From Victivallis lenta (GTDB lineage Bacteria; Verrucomicrobiota; Lentisphaeria; Victivallales; Victivallaceae), in NCBI RefSeq assembly GCF_009695545.1, contig NZ_VUNS01000014.1:62001-126000 (forward strand): a DNA stretch of 64,000 bases, in the 5' to 3' direction. This document shows, piece by piece, positions 43,240 through 53,115 of this stretch. The position numbers and the translations under genes were made by a program. Position 1 is the stretch's first letter. Each line of letters begins with the position of its first letter. The notes under the pieces are model-generated. The model was not told the origin of the DNA. It searched no databases and saw only the letters and a program-made list of their open reading frames with translations.

Positions 43240-44302
43240 GATCATTCATATCGATATGGATGCGTTTTTCGCCTCTATCGAGCAGCGCGACCGGCCCGGG
43301 CTGCGCGGGCTGCCGGTCATCGTCGGCGGTTCGGCCGAGCGGCGCGGAGTGGTTTCCACCTGCTCGTACGAAGCCCGCGCGTTCGGAGTCCACTCCGCGA
43401 TGCCGATGAGGACGGCGCAGCGGCTCTGTCCGCAGGCGGTCTATCTTGAGGTCGATATGAAAAAATACCGGAACGAGTCGGCCCGGATTCGCGAAATTTT
43501 TTATTCCGTGACCGACCTGGTCGAACCGGTTTCGATCGACGAGGCGTATCTCGATGTGACCGAAAACAAGCGGAGCGAATCGAGCGCGACGCGGCTGGCG
43601 CGGGCGGTCCAGCGGGAAATTTTCCTGAAGACCGGCCTCACCGCTTCCGCCGGTGTCTCCTACAATAAATTCCTGGCCAAGATCGCCTCGGATCTGAAGA
43701 AACCGGCCGGGCTTACGGTCATTCCGCCGGAGCGGGCGATGGAGTTTCTCGATTCTCTGCCGGTGGGGAAGTTTCACGGTATCGGGAAGGTTTCGGCCGC
43801 GAAGCTGACCGGGATGAATATCCGGACCGGGCGCGATTTGCGGCAGCTCGATGCCGCGACGCTTTCGGCGCTGTTCGGCAAGACCGGCCTTTTCTATTAC
43901 AATATCGTGCGCGGCATCGACAACCGTCCGGTCGAGGTGGAGGACGAACCGAAATCGATCGGTCACGAGATCACTCTGGCCGAGGACTGCACCGACGTGC
44001 GGGCGCTCCGGATCATGCTGCGGCAGCTGGCGCGGCGCGTCGCCCGCCGCCTGCAGGCGCGGAATCTGGCAGGGAAAACCGTCACGATCAAGGTGAGATA
44101 CGAGAATTTCGAGACGGTGACCCGTTCGCTTTCGCTGCATGTTCCGGTCTGCGGCGGGGCGGAGATCGGAGAAATCGCGGTCGGGCTCGCGGCGAAAACC
44201 GAACTGGCCAGCCGCCCGGTCCGGCTGCTCGGCGTCACGGTCGGTAATTTCTCCGGTCCCGAACCGGACCCCGGTTTCGAACAGCTGGAATTCCGTTTTT
44301 GA
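43232..44302 (+). CDS. dinB: DNA polymerase IV (Y family)
   Basis: A 356-residue Y-family polymerase. IHIDMDAFFASIEQRDRPGL carries the first catalytic Asp, RGVVSTCSYEARAFGVHSAM the nucleotide site and VSIDEAYLDVTEN the catalytic Asp/Glu pair. KFLAKIASDLKKPAGLTVIP and the HhH region (KFHGIGKVSAAKLTGM) complete the palm and thumb. The little-finger domain ends the protein; no clear beta-clamp motif is seen at the end. It performs translesion synthesis. Its ATG overlaps the preceding stop by 8 bases. Confidence 0.96.
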   Translation: MRKIIHIDMDAFFASIEQRDRPGLRGLPVIVGGSAERRGVVSTCSYEARAFGVHSAMPMRTAQRLCPQAVYLEVDMKKYRNESARIREIFYSVTDLVEPVSIDEAYLDVTENKRSESSATRLARAVQREIFLKTGLTASAGVSYNKFLAKIASDLKKPAGLTVIPPERAMEFLDSLPVGKFHGIGKVSAAKLTGMNIRTGRDLRQLDAATLSALFGKTGLFYYNIVRGIDNRPVEVEDEPKSIGHEITLAEDCTDVRALRIMLRQLARRVARRLQARNLAGKTVTIKVRYENFETVTRSLSLHVPVCGGAEIGEIAVGLAAKTELASRPVRLLGVTVGNFSGPEPDPGFEQLEFRF

Positions 44303-44313
44303 TCCGCCGCAGC

Positions 44314-44334
44314 GGGGAATCCCCTTGATTTTTT
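44314..44334 (+). terminator. Terminator after dinB
   Basis: GGGG-AAT-CCCC followed by TTGATTTTTT. A larger stem, CCGCCGC with GCGGCGG, encloses it. Confidence 0.7.
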
Positions 44335-44374
44335 GCGGCGGCGTGATATTTTGAATGGCAAAGGAGAGCTCATT

Positions 44375-46252
44375 ATGATTCGTCCGCCCGCTTACAGTGA
44401 CATGCTTCAGAATTATTACGGTGAGTTGTTCATGCGCCTTCGCCGGGAACGGCAGTCGCGCCTTGCTGCGGTCGATTCGCCGCAGAAGGCGCGGCATTAT
44501 GTGTCGCAGGTGCGGCAGTCGATCCGCGATGCATTCGACCTGCCGGGAGAGCGCACGCCGCTCTATGCCCGGGTCACGGCCTCCGAGGAGGCGGACGGGG
44601 TGCGGACCGAGGCGGTGCTTTATGAACCGCGCCCGTGTTATCTCGCTTCGGCGCTGCTGTTCCGCCCGGCCGGAAAGGTCGATGGCAAACTGCCGGCCGT
44701 GCTCGGGCTGTGCGGCCATTCGCAGAACGGCAAGAGCAGCGAACCCTACCGGATTTTCTGCCGGACGCTCGCCCGCGCCGGTTTCATCGTACTGCTGCCG
44801 GACCCGGCCGGGCAGGGGGAACGGCTGCAGTTCATCCGTACGCCGGGCGACCGTTTTTCGGAGCGGTGCTGTGACGAGCACAATCAGCTCGGCAAAATGC
44901 TCGGGCTGTTCGGCGACAATTTCGCTTTCTGGCGGGTCTGGGATGCGATGCGCGGGCTCGATTACCTGCTCAGCCGCCCCGAAGCGGATTCTTCCCGCGT
45001 CGGAGTGACCGGCAACTCCGGCGGCGGCACGCTTTCGACCTACCTCTGGGCGCTTGACGACCGTCTGACCATGGCGGCGCCGGGGTGTTACATCACAAGC
45101 TTCCACCGAAATTTCGACAATGAGCTGCCGGTGGACGCCGAACAGGCGGTTCCCGGCATTGCGGCTGCCGGCATCGAGATGGCCGATTTCCTGATCACCC
45201 GGGCGCCGTCGCCCTGCCTGGTCCTCGGGCGCGGCAACGACTTTTTCGATCCGCGCGGCACGAAGGAGGCGGTTGCCGAGACCGGGAGAATCTACGAACT
45301 GCTCGGCGGGCGCGATCATCTGGCGTTTCACGTCGAGCCGGGCGACCACGGCTACGGTCCCGGCAACCGGCGGGCGATGTACCGGTTTTTCATGGATGAG
45401 GCCGGAATCCCGGGGGAGGTCGAAGAGCTGTCGGCCGGACCGGAGCTTTTCGCTGCGCCGGACGGGCAGGTCAACTGGATTCCGGGCAGCCGTACCCTGC
45501 CGGAATTTCTCTCCGCATGGTGCGGCGAGCCGGTCCGGGAGCCGATGCCGGTTCCGGCGTTCCTGACTGCGAACGGGATCGTGCCGCCGGCGGAGACGCC
45601 GGATTACAAAGTTCTGCGCAACGGCTATCCCGCCCCGGGCCGGGTCGTCTCCGTCTACGGAGTCCGCAGCGAGGGCGGGATTCTCGCCTTTCTGCACACC
45701 TGTGACTGCCGGCCGCTGAATATCGTGCCGGAGGGAGAGGCGGCAACGCTGCTCGTGGCCGCGCGCGATGCGGAGGAAGAGCTGCTCGCGGCCGCGCTTC
45801 CGGCGGACGGGTCGCGGCTTTTCACGCTTGACGCGCGCGGATTCGGCAAGAGCTTTCCGCTGACCGGGGACCGGGATACGGATTTTTTCACGCCGTACGG
45901 AACCGAGTATTTTTATGATGCGGCCGGAGTTATGCTTGATTCTCCGCTTTTTTCCGGCCGCGCCCGGGATGTGCTCGCGGCGCTTGCTGTGCTGCGGGCG
46001 GCCGGATACCGGTCGATCCGGGTGATCGGGCGCGGAGTGTCGTCGCTGTTCACGGCGTTCGGCTGCTGCGCCGGCCCGGAACTGTGGGAGTCGATCGAGC
46101 TCGAAGAGGCGCCGGCTTCAATGCGGACACTGGTCCGCAAGGCGATCTATCGGGAGCCGCAGTCCTTTGCGCCGCGCGGCATGCTGCGCCATTTCGACCT
46201 GGCTGAAGTCTACGCGGAGCTGGCGGTCGGTCATAAAGTCAAGATCCGGTAG
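44375..46252 (+). CDS. Large alpha/beta-hydrolase (acetyl-xylan-esterase-like)
   Basis: A 625-residue serine hydrolase. LPAVLGLCGHSQNGKSSEPY is the oxyanion-loop region. The nucleophile S215 lies in GVTGNSGGGTLSTYL. Following features are ILDPAGQGERLQF-like sequence (LLPDPAGQGERLQF), the Asp region RAPSPCLVLGRGNDFFDPRG, and a catalytic His in FHVEPGDHGYG. The second half (residues 330-625) is a second alpha/beta-type region lacking a GxSxG, so this is a duplicated or two-domain enzyme. No signal peptide. AAAGGAGAGC precedes the ATG, and the longer frame to 44333 has no site. It converges on the large GH39-like gene, with a shared terminator. Confidence 0.8.
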   Translation: MIRPPAYSDMLQNYYGELFMRLRRERQSRLAAVDSPQKARHYVSQVRQSIRDAFDLPGERTPLYARVTASEEADGVRTEAVLYEPRPCYLASALLFRPAGKVDGKLPAVLGLCGHSQNGKSSEPYRIFCRTLARAGFIVLLPDPAGQGERLQFIRTPGDRFSERCCDEHNQLGKMLGLFGDNFAFWRVWDAMRGLDYLLSRPEADSSRVGVTGNSGGGTLSTYLWALDDRLTMAAPGCYITSFHRNFDNELPVDAEQAVPGIAAAGIEMADFLITRAPSPCLVLGRGNDFFDPRGTKEAVAETGRIYELLGGRDHLAFHVEPGDHGYGPGNRRAMYRFFMDEAGIPGEVEELSAGPELFAAPDGQVNWIPGSRTLPEFLSAWCGEPVREPMPVPAFLTANGIVPPAETPDYKVLRNGYPAPGRVVSVYGVRSEGGILAFLHTCDCRPLNIVPEGEAATLLVAARDAEEELLAAALPADGSRLFTLDARGFGKSFPLTGDRDTDFFTPYGTEYFYDAAGVMLDSPLFSGRARDVLAALAVLRAAGYRSIRVIGRGVSSLFTAFGCCAGPELWESIELEEAPASMRTLVRKAIYREPQSFAPRGMLRHFDLAEVYAELAVGHKVKIR

Positions 46253-46343
46253 GACGCGCCGGCGGCCGCTTCCGATCGTCACGGGGCGCGGAGTCCCGCA
46301 GCCGGCAGGAGGAGGGAAGCGCTGAACGTTGATTGACCGGATA

Positions 46344-46380
46344 TAAAAAGCCCCGGCAGCGCGATTGCTGTCGGGGCTTT
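46344..46380. terminator. Bidirectional terminator between esterase and GH39-like gene
   Basis: AAAGCCCCGGCAGC and GCTGTCGGGGCTTT form a 14-base stem (one G-T pair) with a 6-base loop, flanked by A and T runs. Confidence 0.9.
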
Positions 46381-46399
46381 GCTTTCGTCTGTCTGCGGA

Positions 46400-49300
46400 T
46401 TACTCGAAGACGACGAACGGGAATTTATCGGGATTCTTGGAGTCTCCGATGCCCGGGGCGATGTGGATCCAGCCGTCGCGGCCTTCTCCGTCATTGTCGT
46501 TCACGAGCAGGTTGAAACGGAATCCGTTGCGGAACATCTCCGGCGTCATGCCGGCCGCGTTTCCGGGGAGCGTGAAGTCGTAGCCGGTCACATTGCCCTC
46601 GCGGGTCGTGACGAGTCTGCACGCCTTCGCCACCGCGGCCGGATCGAAGCCGGTCGGGGTCTGGAAGACGATGACTTCGGGCTTGCCGGAATCCAGCCGC
46701 GAAAGACCGATTTCCCAGTGTCCGGTCTGGCCCGGAAGCTGGAAGGCGAACTGGATGTTGTCGCCCTTCCAGACATTGAAGCCGTCGAACGGCTGGCTGT
46801 GTCTGTCATCCGTCACATCGGCGCGGAGGCGGAAGCTGCCGTTCGCTTCGCCGAGGAAAATTTTCGCGCTGAGGTCGTTCGCATCGCGCCAGACGCGATG
46901 GTTCAGCGCCGGATCCGCCGCGGTGATCGAGACGACCTGGCTGCGGTCGTTCAGCACGAAATCGGGTTTGCGGTTGAAGTTGTCGCCGGCAGGCACCGCC
47001 ACGGCGGCATTGACCGGAACGACGAGATTCCCCTTCCACGGCGTGCCGTCGAGCGTATAGGCGACCAGCAGCGACTCGCTGCTGCCGTAGTTCGCCTTGA
47101 AGTCGTTGCCGACTTCGAGTTCGAATTCGACCTCGGCGGTCTTCCCGGCCGGAACCTGCACTTCATGCGACGGCGCGAGCGGACGGAAGCTCTTCGGGAA
47201 CTTCTCCAGCGCCAGGCGGAACGTGCGGTCGCTGCTGAGCGGGTTGAACACCTTGACCTTGAACCGGAGCGGATGCCCCGGAATCGCCACGCCGCCGGCG
47301 GAGACTTCGAGCAGCCGTCCGGCGATCTCCGCAGAGGCGGCGCCGGTCAGTTTCAGCGTCTCCGGCATCGGCGAAAGGGTCAGGAGCGCCATGCCGTCGA
47401 GGAGCTGCTGCGGCTTTTCGTTGCCCATCAGGTCCACCGTCGAGGCAGCCGATGCATTGGACTTGACCACGAGCGTCAGCGATGAACCGAAGCCCGATTC
47501 GTCCCAGGCCGGGATCAGCGTGTCGGCGCCGTCCGAAAATTCGAACGCCCAGAGGTTGGCGCCGAGATCGTACTGGCGGATATACTTCATGTTCCGGTAG
47601 AGACCGGCCAGCATGTTGTAGGCGGAATAGACCGGCTTCGGCTGGAAGTCGTTGGTGACCATGCCGTAGTTATGTTCTCCGTCAACCGGGTCGTAGCCGT
47701 CGTTGCGCAGATCGTACCAGGTGTAGCCGATCGAGCCGCGGCTCCAGGCGAAGAGGAGTTTCTTGAACAGCGTGATTGCCTGGTTGCGTTCTGCGCCGTT
47801 GAGCGAGTGGATCGCCGTTTCGTTCGCGTACCACGGCACTTCGGTGCCGGTTTCCCGGCGCATCGGCAGGAACTTCTCGTCGACGACCTGGGCGAACTGC
47901 TGGAACGAACCGTGTTCATGATAGGCGTGAACCTTGAAGGCTCCTTTGGCGAGCTTCAGGTAGTCGCGGTGGAAGGTCGGGCTCTTCTTGCCGGGGTGGT
48001 CGGTCATGGTCGCGAAACCGCCGGTCATGACGATCGCCTCGGGAACCGCCTTGGCGAGCTCCTCATAGGTCGCTTTCTGGAGCTGGACGTACTCTTCGAG
48101 GCTCATCTGGTTGAAGCCGCCGAGATCCGGTTCGTTCCAGACCTCCCAGAAGCGGATGCGGCCGCGGTAGCGGTCGGCCATGGTGCGGACGTATTCGCGC
48201 CAGGCGTTGAGTTCCGGCATGCCGCGGTTCCAGTCGAGCCAGTTTTTCGACGCCTGTCTCTCCGGCGTGGCGGCCCATTTGGCCGTGAAGGCGAACATCG
48301 CCTGGTGTTCGATGCCGACCGTCTCGTAGGCGTTGACGAGGAAGTCCATCTTTTCGAAGTTCCAGACGCCGCGTTCGGGCTGGATGCCGCCCCATTCGAT
48401 ACTGTCGCGGACGACTTTCACGCCGCAGGTCGCGGCGGCTTCGACCTCCCGGAGCTGATCGACCATGCTCCAGCGGCCCGAATGGGTGCAGACGCTGAAC
48501 AGGAAGCCCGGCGCGCGTCCCGGCGTCGGGCCGGCGGGAACCAGATAGGCGAAACTGCGGGAGGATTTGCTCTGCATCGCCGGGGCCGAGGCCTCCGACA
48601 CGGTCGCGGTCACATCCCAGTGGCCGAGCACTTCGGGCTTCCATTCCGTTGAGAAGATTTTGATTTCGCCCGGCAGGAGCTTCGCAGTGAAGCTTTCGCG
48701 GTGGGTGTTGCCGACGAAGCTCTTGAAATCAAGCGAGATATTGAACTCCCCGGCCTGATTCGAGGTGTTCGTGAACATGTATTTGAGCGCGGACTCCTGG
48801 CCGGATTTCAGCACATGGATGTCGTTGCCGGTCAACACGGTGAAATCGATCGCCTCGGTGAGCGGCTGGTCGACGCCGAGCGTGCTGCCGGTCAGCAGCA
48901 CCGATCCCGGCACATTGCCGGAATTGACCAGCGCGAAGCGCTCGACCCGCACCGGGAGCTTGGCCGCGGCCAGCGTTTCGGTGAGGTTGAAGGAGAGCTG
49001 GTTGTTCCCCTGCTTCAGCGGCAGTTCGGCGGTTTTGATCTGGGCGTTCGCCGCATCGCGGAACACCCAGTAGCATTTGACGTTTCCGGCGTTCAGCGCC
49101 GCGTCGAGCTTCAGGACGGACGGGCGCGAGTGGAAGAAGGTGAGGCTCCCCATCCGTTCACTGAACGAAGTTTCACCCTTGATGTCGTTCACGAGGAGCC
49201 CGCCCGGCCCGAGACTGGGCTGGCCGCTGCCCCAGACGCGGTTGAACGAGTTGCTCAGGTTGAATGCGTAGAGCGGCCGGGTGGCGACCGTCTTTTCTCC

Positions 49301-50323
49301 GCCCGAAACAGCCGCGGTCACCGACAGGATCCGGAAGCTCGCTTCCGGGAGATTCTGCGAGTAATCGACGCCGAAGCCGTAGACCTTCATCGGCTGGTCG
49401 AGCTGCTTGTCGTTGTTGCCGCCCCAGCTGTTCTGCCACTGTCCGGCGGAAGCCTCCCAGGTCACCTCACTGACTCCGCCCTGTGCGAAGTTCACGGATT
49501 TGGAGAACTGGAACGTCTCGTTGCTCTTGTCGGTCATCCGCAGCCCGATGCTGCGCACGGGGCAGCCCGCCGGCGCTTCGATTCGCGCCGTCACCGAAAC
49601 CTTGCTGAACTCCGGGAGCTGGAGCGGACGGTTGAAGACCAGTTCGATGTACTTCGATTTCGCCGGTTCCCAATTCACTTCCACGCCTTTGCCGGCCGCA
49701 TAGGCGTAGTTGGCCGGAGCGCCGCCGCCCGGAACGTATTTTTTGATTCCGGCATTCAGAGCGACCGCGAGTCCGGCGGCCGGGGCATTTTCGGTTTCGG
49801 CCTCGATCGACGAAAGCGTGATTTCGGAAGGCGCCGCATTGCGGTCGTAGTCGAAGCTCACCGCATTGATCCGGACCGGCTGGTCGAGTTTTTTGTCGGC
49901 ATTGTTCCCCCAGCTGATGAATTCGGTGTCGGGAGCGATCTGCCAGACCGCCTCGATGGTGCCGTCCGCGGCCTGCCTGACCGGGATCGAATACTGGAAG
50001 GTTTCGCCCTTCGCATCGAGCAGCCGCAGTCCCATCCTGCCGACCGGCGTGCCGGCCGGCGCCTTGAAGATCATTTTCACGGTGGCGTGGGTGAAGGAGG
50101 GCAGGGCGGTGGTCCTGTTGAACGCAAGTTCAACATAGGGTGACGCTTTCGGGTCCCAACTGACCGGAAGAACGCCGTTTACGGTTTCGAACCGCTTGTT
50201 TTCGATGCCGGGTGCGACGCGGGTCACGCCGCCGTCGAACGGAACCGGGGCGGCCGGAAGCTGGCCGCCGATGGCGAACGCTGCCGCGAACGTTGCCAGA
50301 GCCTGATAACGGTTTGGTTTCAT
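46400..50323 (-). CDS. Very large secreted GH-A clan (GH39-like) enzyme with duplicated N-terminal domain and CBM9-like tail
   Basis: A 1307-residue protein. Signal peptide (ALATFAAAFAIGGQLPAAPV), then two homologous beta-rich domains of about 150 residues each (residues about 27-175 and 185-340), both carrying the same framework (NRTTALPSFTHATVKMIFKA versus NRPLQLPEFSKVSVTARIEA), then a beta domain. The TIM barrel has E731 in FWEVWNEPDLGG as acid/base and E835 in VPWYANETAIHS as nucleophile, most like GH39. A beta-sandwich follows, and residues 1130-1307 form a CBM9-like domain (GEANGSFRLRADVTDDRHSQ). Its operon partners are the three pseudopilin genes beyond a 120-base gap. The substrate is unknown. 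Confidence 0.82.
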   Translation of the reverse strand: MKPNRYQALATFAAAFAIGGQLPAAPVPFDGGVTRVAPGIENKRFETVNGVLPVSWDPKASPYVELAFNRTTALPSFTHATVKMIFKAPAGTPVGRMGLRLLDAKGETFQYSIPVRQAADGTIEAVWQIAPDTEFISWGNNADKKLDQPVRINAVSFDYDRNAAPSEITLSSIEAETENAPAAGLAVALNAGIKKYVPGGGAPANYAYAAGKGVEVNWEPAKSKYIELVFNRPLQLPEFSKVSVTARIEAPAGCPVRSIGLRMTDKSNETFQFSKSVNFAQGGVSEVTWEASAGQWQNSWGGNNDKQLDQPMKVYGFGVDYSQNLPEASFRILSVTAAVSGGEKTVATRPLYAFNLSNSFNRVWGSGQPSLGPGGLLVNDIKGETSFSERMGSLTFFHSRPSVLKLDAALNAGNVKCYWVFRDAANAQIKTAELPLKQGNNQLSFNLTETLAAAKLPVRVERFALVNSGNVPGSVLLTGSTLGVDQPLTEAIDFTVLTGNDIHVLKSGQESALKYMFTNTSNQAGEFNISLDFKSFVGNTHRESFTAKLLPGEIKIFSTEWKPEVLGHWDVTATVSEASAPAMQSKSSRSFAYLVPAGPTPGRAPGFLFSVCTHSGRWSMVDQLREVEAAATCGVKVVRDSIEWGGIQPERGVWNFEKMDFLVNAYETVGIEHQAMFAFTAKWAATPERQASKNWLDWNRGMPELNAWREYVRTMADRYRGRIRFWEVWNEPDLGGFNQMSLEEYVQLQKATYEELAKAVPEAIVMTGGFATMTDHPGKKSPTFHRDYLKLAKGAFKVHAYHEHGSFQQFAQVVDEKFLPMRRETGTEVPWYANETAIHSLNGAERNQAITLFKKLLFAWSRGSIGYTWYDLRNDGYDPVDGEHNYGMVTNDFQPKPVYSAYNMLAGLYRNMKYIRQYDLGANLWAFEFSDGADTLIPAWDESGFGSSLTLVVKSNASAASTVDLMGNEKPQQLLDGMALLTLSPMPETLKLTGAASAEIAGRLLEVSAGGVAIPGHPLRFKVKVFNPLSSDRTFRLALEKFPKSFRPLAPSHEVQVPAGKTAEVEFELEVGNDFKANYGSSESLLVAYTLDGTPWKGNLVVPVNAAVAVPAGDNFNRKPDFVLNDRSQVVSITAADPALNHRVWRDANDLSAKIFLGEANGSFRLRADVTDDRHSQPFDGFNVWKGDNIQFAFQLPGQTGHWEIGLSRLDSGKPEVIVFQTPTGFDPAAVAKACRLVTTREGNVTGYDFTLPGNAAGMTPEMFRNGFRFNLLVNDNDGEGRDGWIHIAPGIGDSKNPDKFPFVVFE

Positions 50324-50444
50324 GAACTGCCTTTCGTATTGAATCTTATGCGGAAATCCGTGTGAGTACCAGTATACCGCAACATCTCCTGTTTTTCAAC
50401 AGGGAGATGCGCGGTTGTGCTTTGGGGGAGCGGTGCCGTCCCGG

Positions 50445-51203
50445 TCAGATCCAGGGGCTGTGGGACATCTGGAAGTTGACTTCCTTGTAGCGGACGGTGC
50501 TGACGTGGCCGTCGAACCACATGACCGGCTTCATTTTGCTGTGACGGAACGAGGCGGCATAGCTGTCCATGTTCAGGCACTCGTATTCGATCCGGTTCAG
50601 CGCGGCGCCGTCGACGATGTTCGGCTGAATCGTGTTCGCGTTGCCGTCGGTCGGACCGATTTCCGCGACGAAGACGATCATGGACGGCGTCGGCAGCGGG
50701 ATTGCGCCGGTGCAGCTCCGGGTCGCCCTTGCTTCGGGTTTGACGTAGTAGCTGTTGTTGCCGCCCGGGTCCTTGACCGCCGAAGTCATGCCGAAGACAT
50801 TCGGGTCCACATTGATCTGGAAGTCATTCATCGAATAGCCGTTGAAATCGAGCGTTCCGGAGCAGTTCAGCGAGGCGCACTGAAAGACGCCGCCGTTGCG
50901 GATGGCGGAGGCTTCCTGCCAGGTCTTCGGATTCCCGTTCATGCCGAGATACGGGGCGACCCGGAAGTACCACCACTGCTTGTTGCAATCCTCGTAAACC
51001 TTGGGTTTCGCGGCCGGATAATATTCGAAATCTCCGGCATACTGGGCCAGCCCTGTGAAAATCTGCTTCAGATTGTTCGTGCACTTGGCTTTTTTGCCGG
51101 ATTCCCGGGCGCTTTGCAGGGCGGGCAGCAGCATGGCGGCCAGAATTGCGATGATCGCAATGACCACCAGGAGCTCGATCAGGGTGAACATTGATTTTTT
51201 CAT
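50445..51203 (-). CDS. Pseudopilin-type H-X9-DG protein (GH39 locus, first copy)
   Basis: A 252-residue protein starting [20 protein letters not shown] and continuing [20 protein letters not shown]. The motif is [15 protein letters not shown], exact H-X9-DG. The body is Asn/Pro/Gly-rich. The residue before Phe is Met, not Gly. GGAAGTGGG lies upstream. It is the pseudopilin nearest the GH39-like gene, 121 bases upstream of it in the same direction. It is clearly less similar to the next two than they are to each other. Confidence 0.92.
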   Translation of the reverse strand: MKKSMFTLIELLVVIAIIAILAAMLLPALQSARESGKKAKCTNNLKQIFTGLAQYAGDFEYYPAAKPKVYEDCNKQWWYFRVAPYLGMNGNPKTWQEASAIRNGGVFQCASLNCSGTLDFNGYSMNDFQINVDPNVFGMTSAVKDPGGNNSYYVKPEARATRSCTGAIPLPTPSMIVFVAEIGPTDGNANTIQPNIVDGAALNRIEYECLNMDSYAASFRHSKMKPVMWFDGHVSTVRYKEVNFQMSHSPWI

Positions 51204-51254
51204 TTTCCCACTTCCTTATCTTGTTGAACTGGAAACGTTCGAGGAGATCATCGC

Positions 51255-52043
51255 TTACGGCTTGACGCCGGTCCAATGGAGCTGGTCCACTCCGACATCC
51301 GCCACATGGCCGTCGAACCAGAGGATATTCTTCCGCCCTTTATGGCGATAGGCGAAGTCGAAGTAGCTGTATCCCTTCGGCGTATCCCCTTTGATCCTTC
51401 CCAGGGATGCGGATGCGGTCGAGGAATAGCCGAGCTGGTTTCCGTCCTGAAACGCGATATCGGCAGCATCGCCGCCCGCATCCAGCGCACGTTCCGCGAT
51501 AAAGGGAATCGTGGAGGTCCGGGGAGCGCAGCCGGGTTCCGCCTTGGTTGCCTTGGCGCCGGGCTTGGTGGCGAAGATGGAGGTGCTGTTGCCGGCCGTG
51601 CCTCTCTCCAGTTTGGCCGGAGTGAAGCCGAAGTAAACCACCATCGGGCCGAATCCGTACATCGCGTAGCTGATGCGGTCGAGCAGCCCCGGCTGCGGAG
51701 GGGCGATTTCGGGGCAGCGCAGGGCGCCTTTCTCGCGCCGCTTCGCCGCCTCCTCCCAACCGGACGGCTGGCTGTTGTCCAAACCGAGATAGGGCATGGT
51801 CAGCCAGTGCCAGCCGCGGGAATTGAAATTTCCCATTTCGCTGCTTTTGGCCGGCGGAAAGTACTCGTAATCGCCGGAATACATCATCAGCGCGGTTCCG
51901 ATCTGCTTCATGTTGTTGGTGCAGGAGGTCTTCCGGGCTGCCTGCCTCGCCTGGTTGAGCGAGGGCAGCAGCATCGAAGCGAGGATTGCGATGATCGCAA
52001 TCACCACCAGGAGTTCGATCAGGGTGAATATGTTTTTCTTCAT
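51255..52043 (-). CDS. Pseudopilin-type H-X9-DG protein (tandem twin A)
   Basis: A 262-residue protein starting [20 protein letters not shown] and continuing [14 protein letters not shown]. It ends [20 protein letters not shown], exact H-X9-DG. Almost the same length and about 85% identical by hand count to the neighbour at 52084, so the two arose by recent tandem duplication. Differences are spread along the whole chain, not clustered. No clear ribosome site, only a weak AGG. The position before Phe is Ile. Confidence 0.92.
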   Translation of the reverse strand: MKKNIFTLIELLVVIAIIAILASMLLPSLNQARQAARKTSCTNNMKQIGTALMMYSGDYEYFPPAKSSEMGNFNSRGWHWLTMPYLGLDNSQPSGWEEAAKRREKGALRCPEIAPPQPGLLDRISYAMYGFGPMVVYFGFTPAKLERGTAGNSTSIFATKPGAKATKAEPGCAPRTSTIPFIAERALDAGGDAADIAFQDGNQLGYSSTASASLGRIKGDTPKGYSYFDFAYRHKGRKNILWFDGHVADVGVDQLHWTGVKP

Positions 52044-52083
52044 TTTTCAGTCGCCTTTATTTTTTAACGCCGATTGATATCGC

Positions 52084-52872
52084 TTACAGTTTGACGCCGG
52101 TCCAGTGGAGTTGGTCCAGGCCGACATCCGCCACGTGCCCGTCGAACCAGAGGATGTTCTTCCGCCCTTTGTGGCGATAGGCGAAATCGAAGTAGCTGTA
52201 CCCTTTGGGCGAATCTCCCCGGATTACCACCACCGACTTGGAGGCGGTCGACGAATAGCCGAGCTGGTTTCCGTCCTGAAAAGCGATGTCTGAGGAATCT
52301 CCGCCTTCACCGAGCGCCCGTTCCGCCACGAAGGGGATGGTCGAGGTGAGGGGAGCACAGCCGGATTCCGCTTTGGTCGTCCTGGCGCCGGGCTTGGTTG
52401 CGAAAATCGTCGTGGTCTGCTCTGCCGGGCCGCGTTCCGCCTTGGCGGGAGTGAAGCCGAACCAGACCACCAGCGGCCCGAAACCGTACATCGAGTAGCT
52501 GATGCGGTCGAGCAGCCCCGGCTGCGGCAGGGCGATTTCGGGACAGCGCAGGGCGCCTTTCTCGCGCCGCTTCGCCGCTTCCTCCCAGTTGGACGGCTGG
52601 CTGTTGTCCATACCGAGGTAAGGCATGGTCAGCCAGTGCCATCCGCGGGTATTGAGATTTCCCATTTCGCTGCTTTTGGCCGGCGGAAAGTACTCATGGT
52701 CGCCGGAGTACATGAACAGCGCGCTGCCGATCTGTTTCATATTGTTGGTGCAAGCGGTTTTCCGGGCAGCAACCCGCGCCTGTTGAAGCGAGGGCAGCAG
52801 CATCGAAGCGAGGATTGCGATGATCGCGATGACCACCAGGAGCTCAATCAGGGTGAATCTGCTTTTTTTCAT
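52084..52872 (-). CDS. Pseudopilin-type H-X9-DG protein (tandem twin B)
   Basis: A 262-residue protein starting [20 protein letters not shown] and continuing [14 protein letters not shown], ending [17 protein letters not shown]. Twin of the gene at 51255. The frame extends to 52974, but the ATG at 52872 (with GGGAAG upstream) begins the pilin leader. It is the first structural gene after the GntR-type regulator, and its promoter region is bracketed by a 21-base inverted repeat. The position before Phe is Arg, so a classical Gly cleavage site is absent. Confidence 0.93.
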   Translation of the reverse strand: MKKSRFTLIELLVVIAIIAILASMLLPSLQQARVAARKTACTNNMKQIGSALFMYSGDHEYFPPAKSSEMGNLNTRGWHWLTMPYLGMDNSQPSNWEEAAKRREKGALRCPEIALPQPGLLDRISYSMYGFGPLVVWFGFTPAKAERGPAEQTTTIFATKPGARTTKAESGCAPLTSTIPFVAERALGEGGDSSDIAFQDGNQLGYSSTASKSVVVIRGDSPKGYSYFDFAYRHKGRKNILWFDGHVADVGLDQLHWTGVKL

Positions 52873-52905
52873 GGCTTCCCGTTCCTTTCCTTTGCTGAAC
52901 CGGCT

Positions 52906-53115
52906 CATAATAGTTAATCTGTTAAGGGTCAGAGAGAACAACAATTCCACTTGAACTTCCTTACTGAATATCAATTAGCTCTTTTTCACAGGATCTCCAT
53001 TTTCGGCAACGATACGGCTTTCGGCTGCATCGTTGCTTTTTTTGTAACCTGATTTCATGCAATTTTTTCCGTTTCATTATCCCGGTAAAACAGGCTTAAC
53101 AGATTAACTATTATG
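52906..53115 (-). promoter_or_regulatory. Exact 21-bp inverted repeat flanking the pseudopilin promoter
   Basis: The 21-base word at 52906-52926 (core GTTAATCTGTTAAG) is repeated as its exact reverse complement at 53095-53115, overlapping the stop of the regulator gene. The region between them is AT-rich and holds a hairpin, GCAACGAT (53006-53013) with ATCGTTGC (53029-53036) next to a T-run. Two identical sites in inverted orientation about 190 bases apart suit repression by DNA looping. Confidence 0.6.

Noticed and set aside
43142-45697. An 851-codon minus-strand frame across dinB and the esterase
   Set aside because: Antisense to two genes with clear catalytic motifs; no domain in the frame itself.
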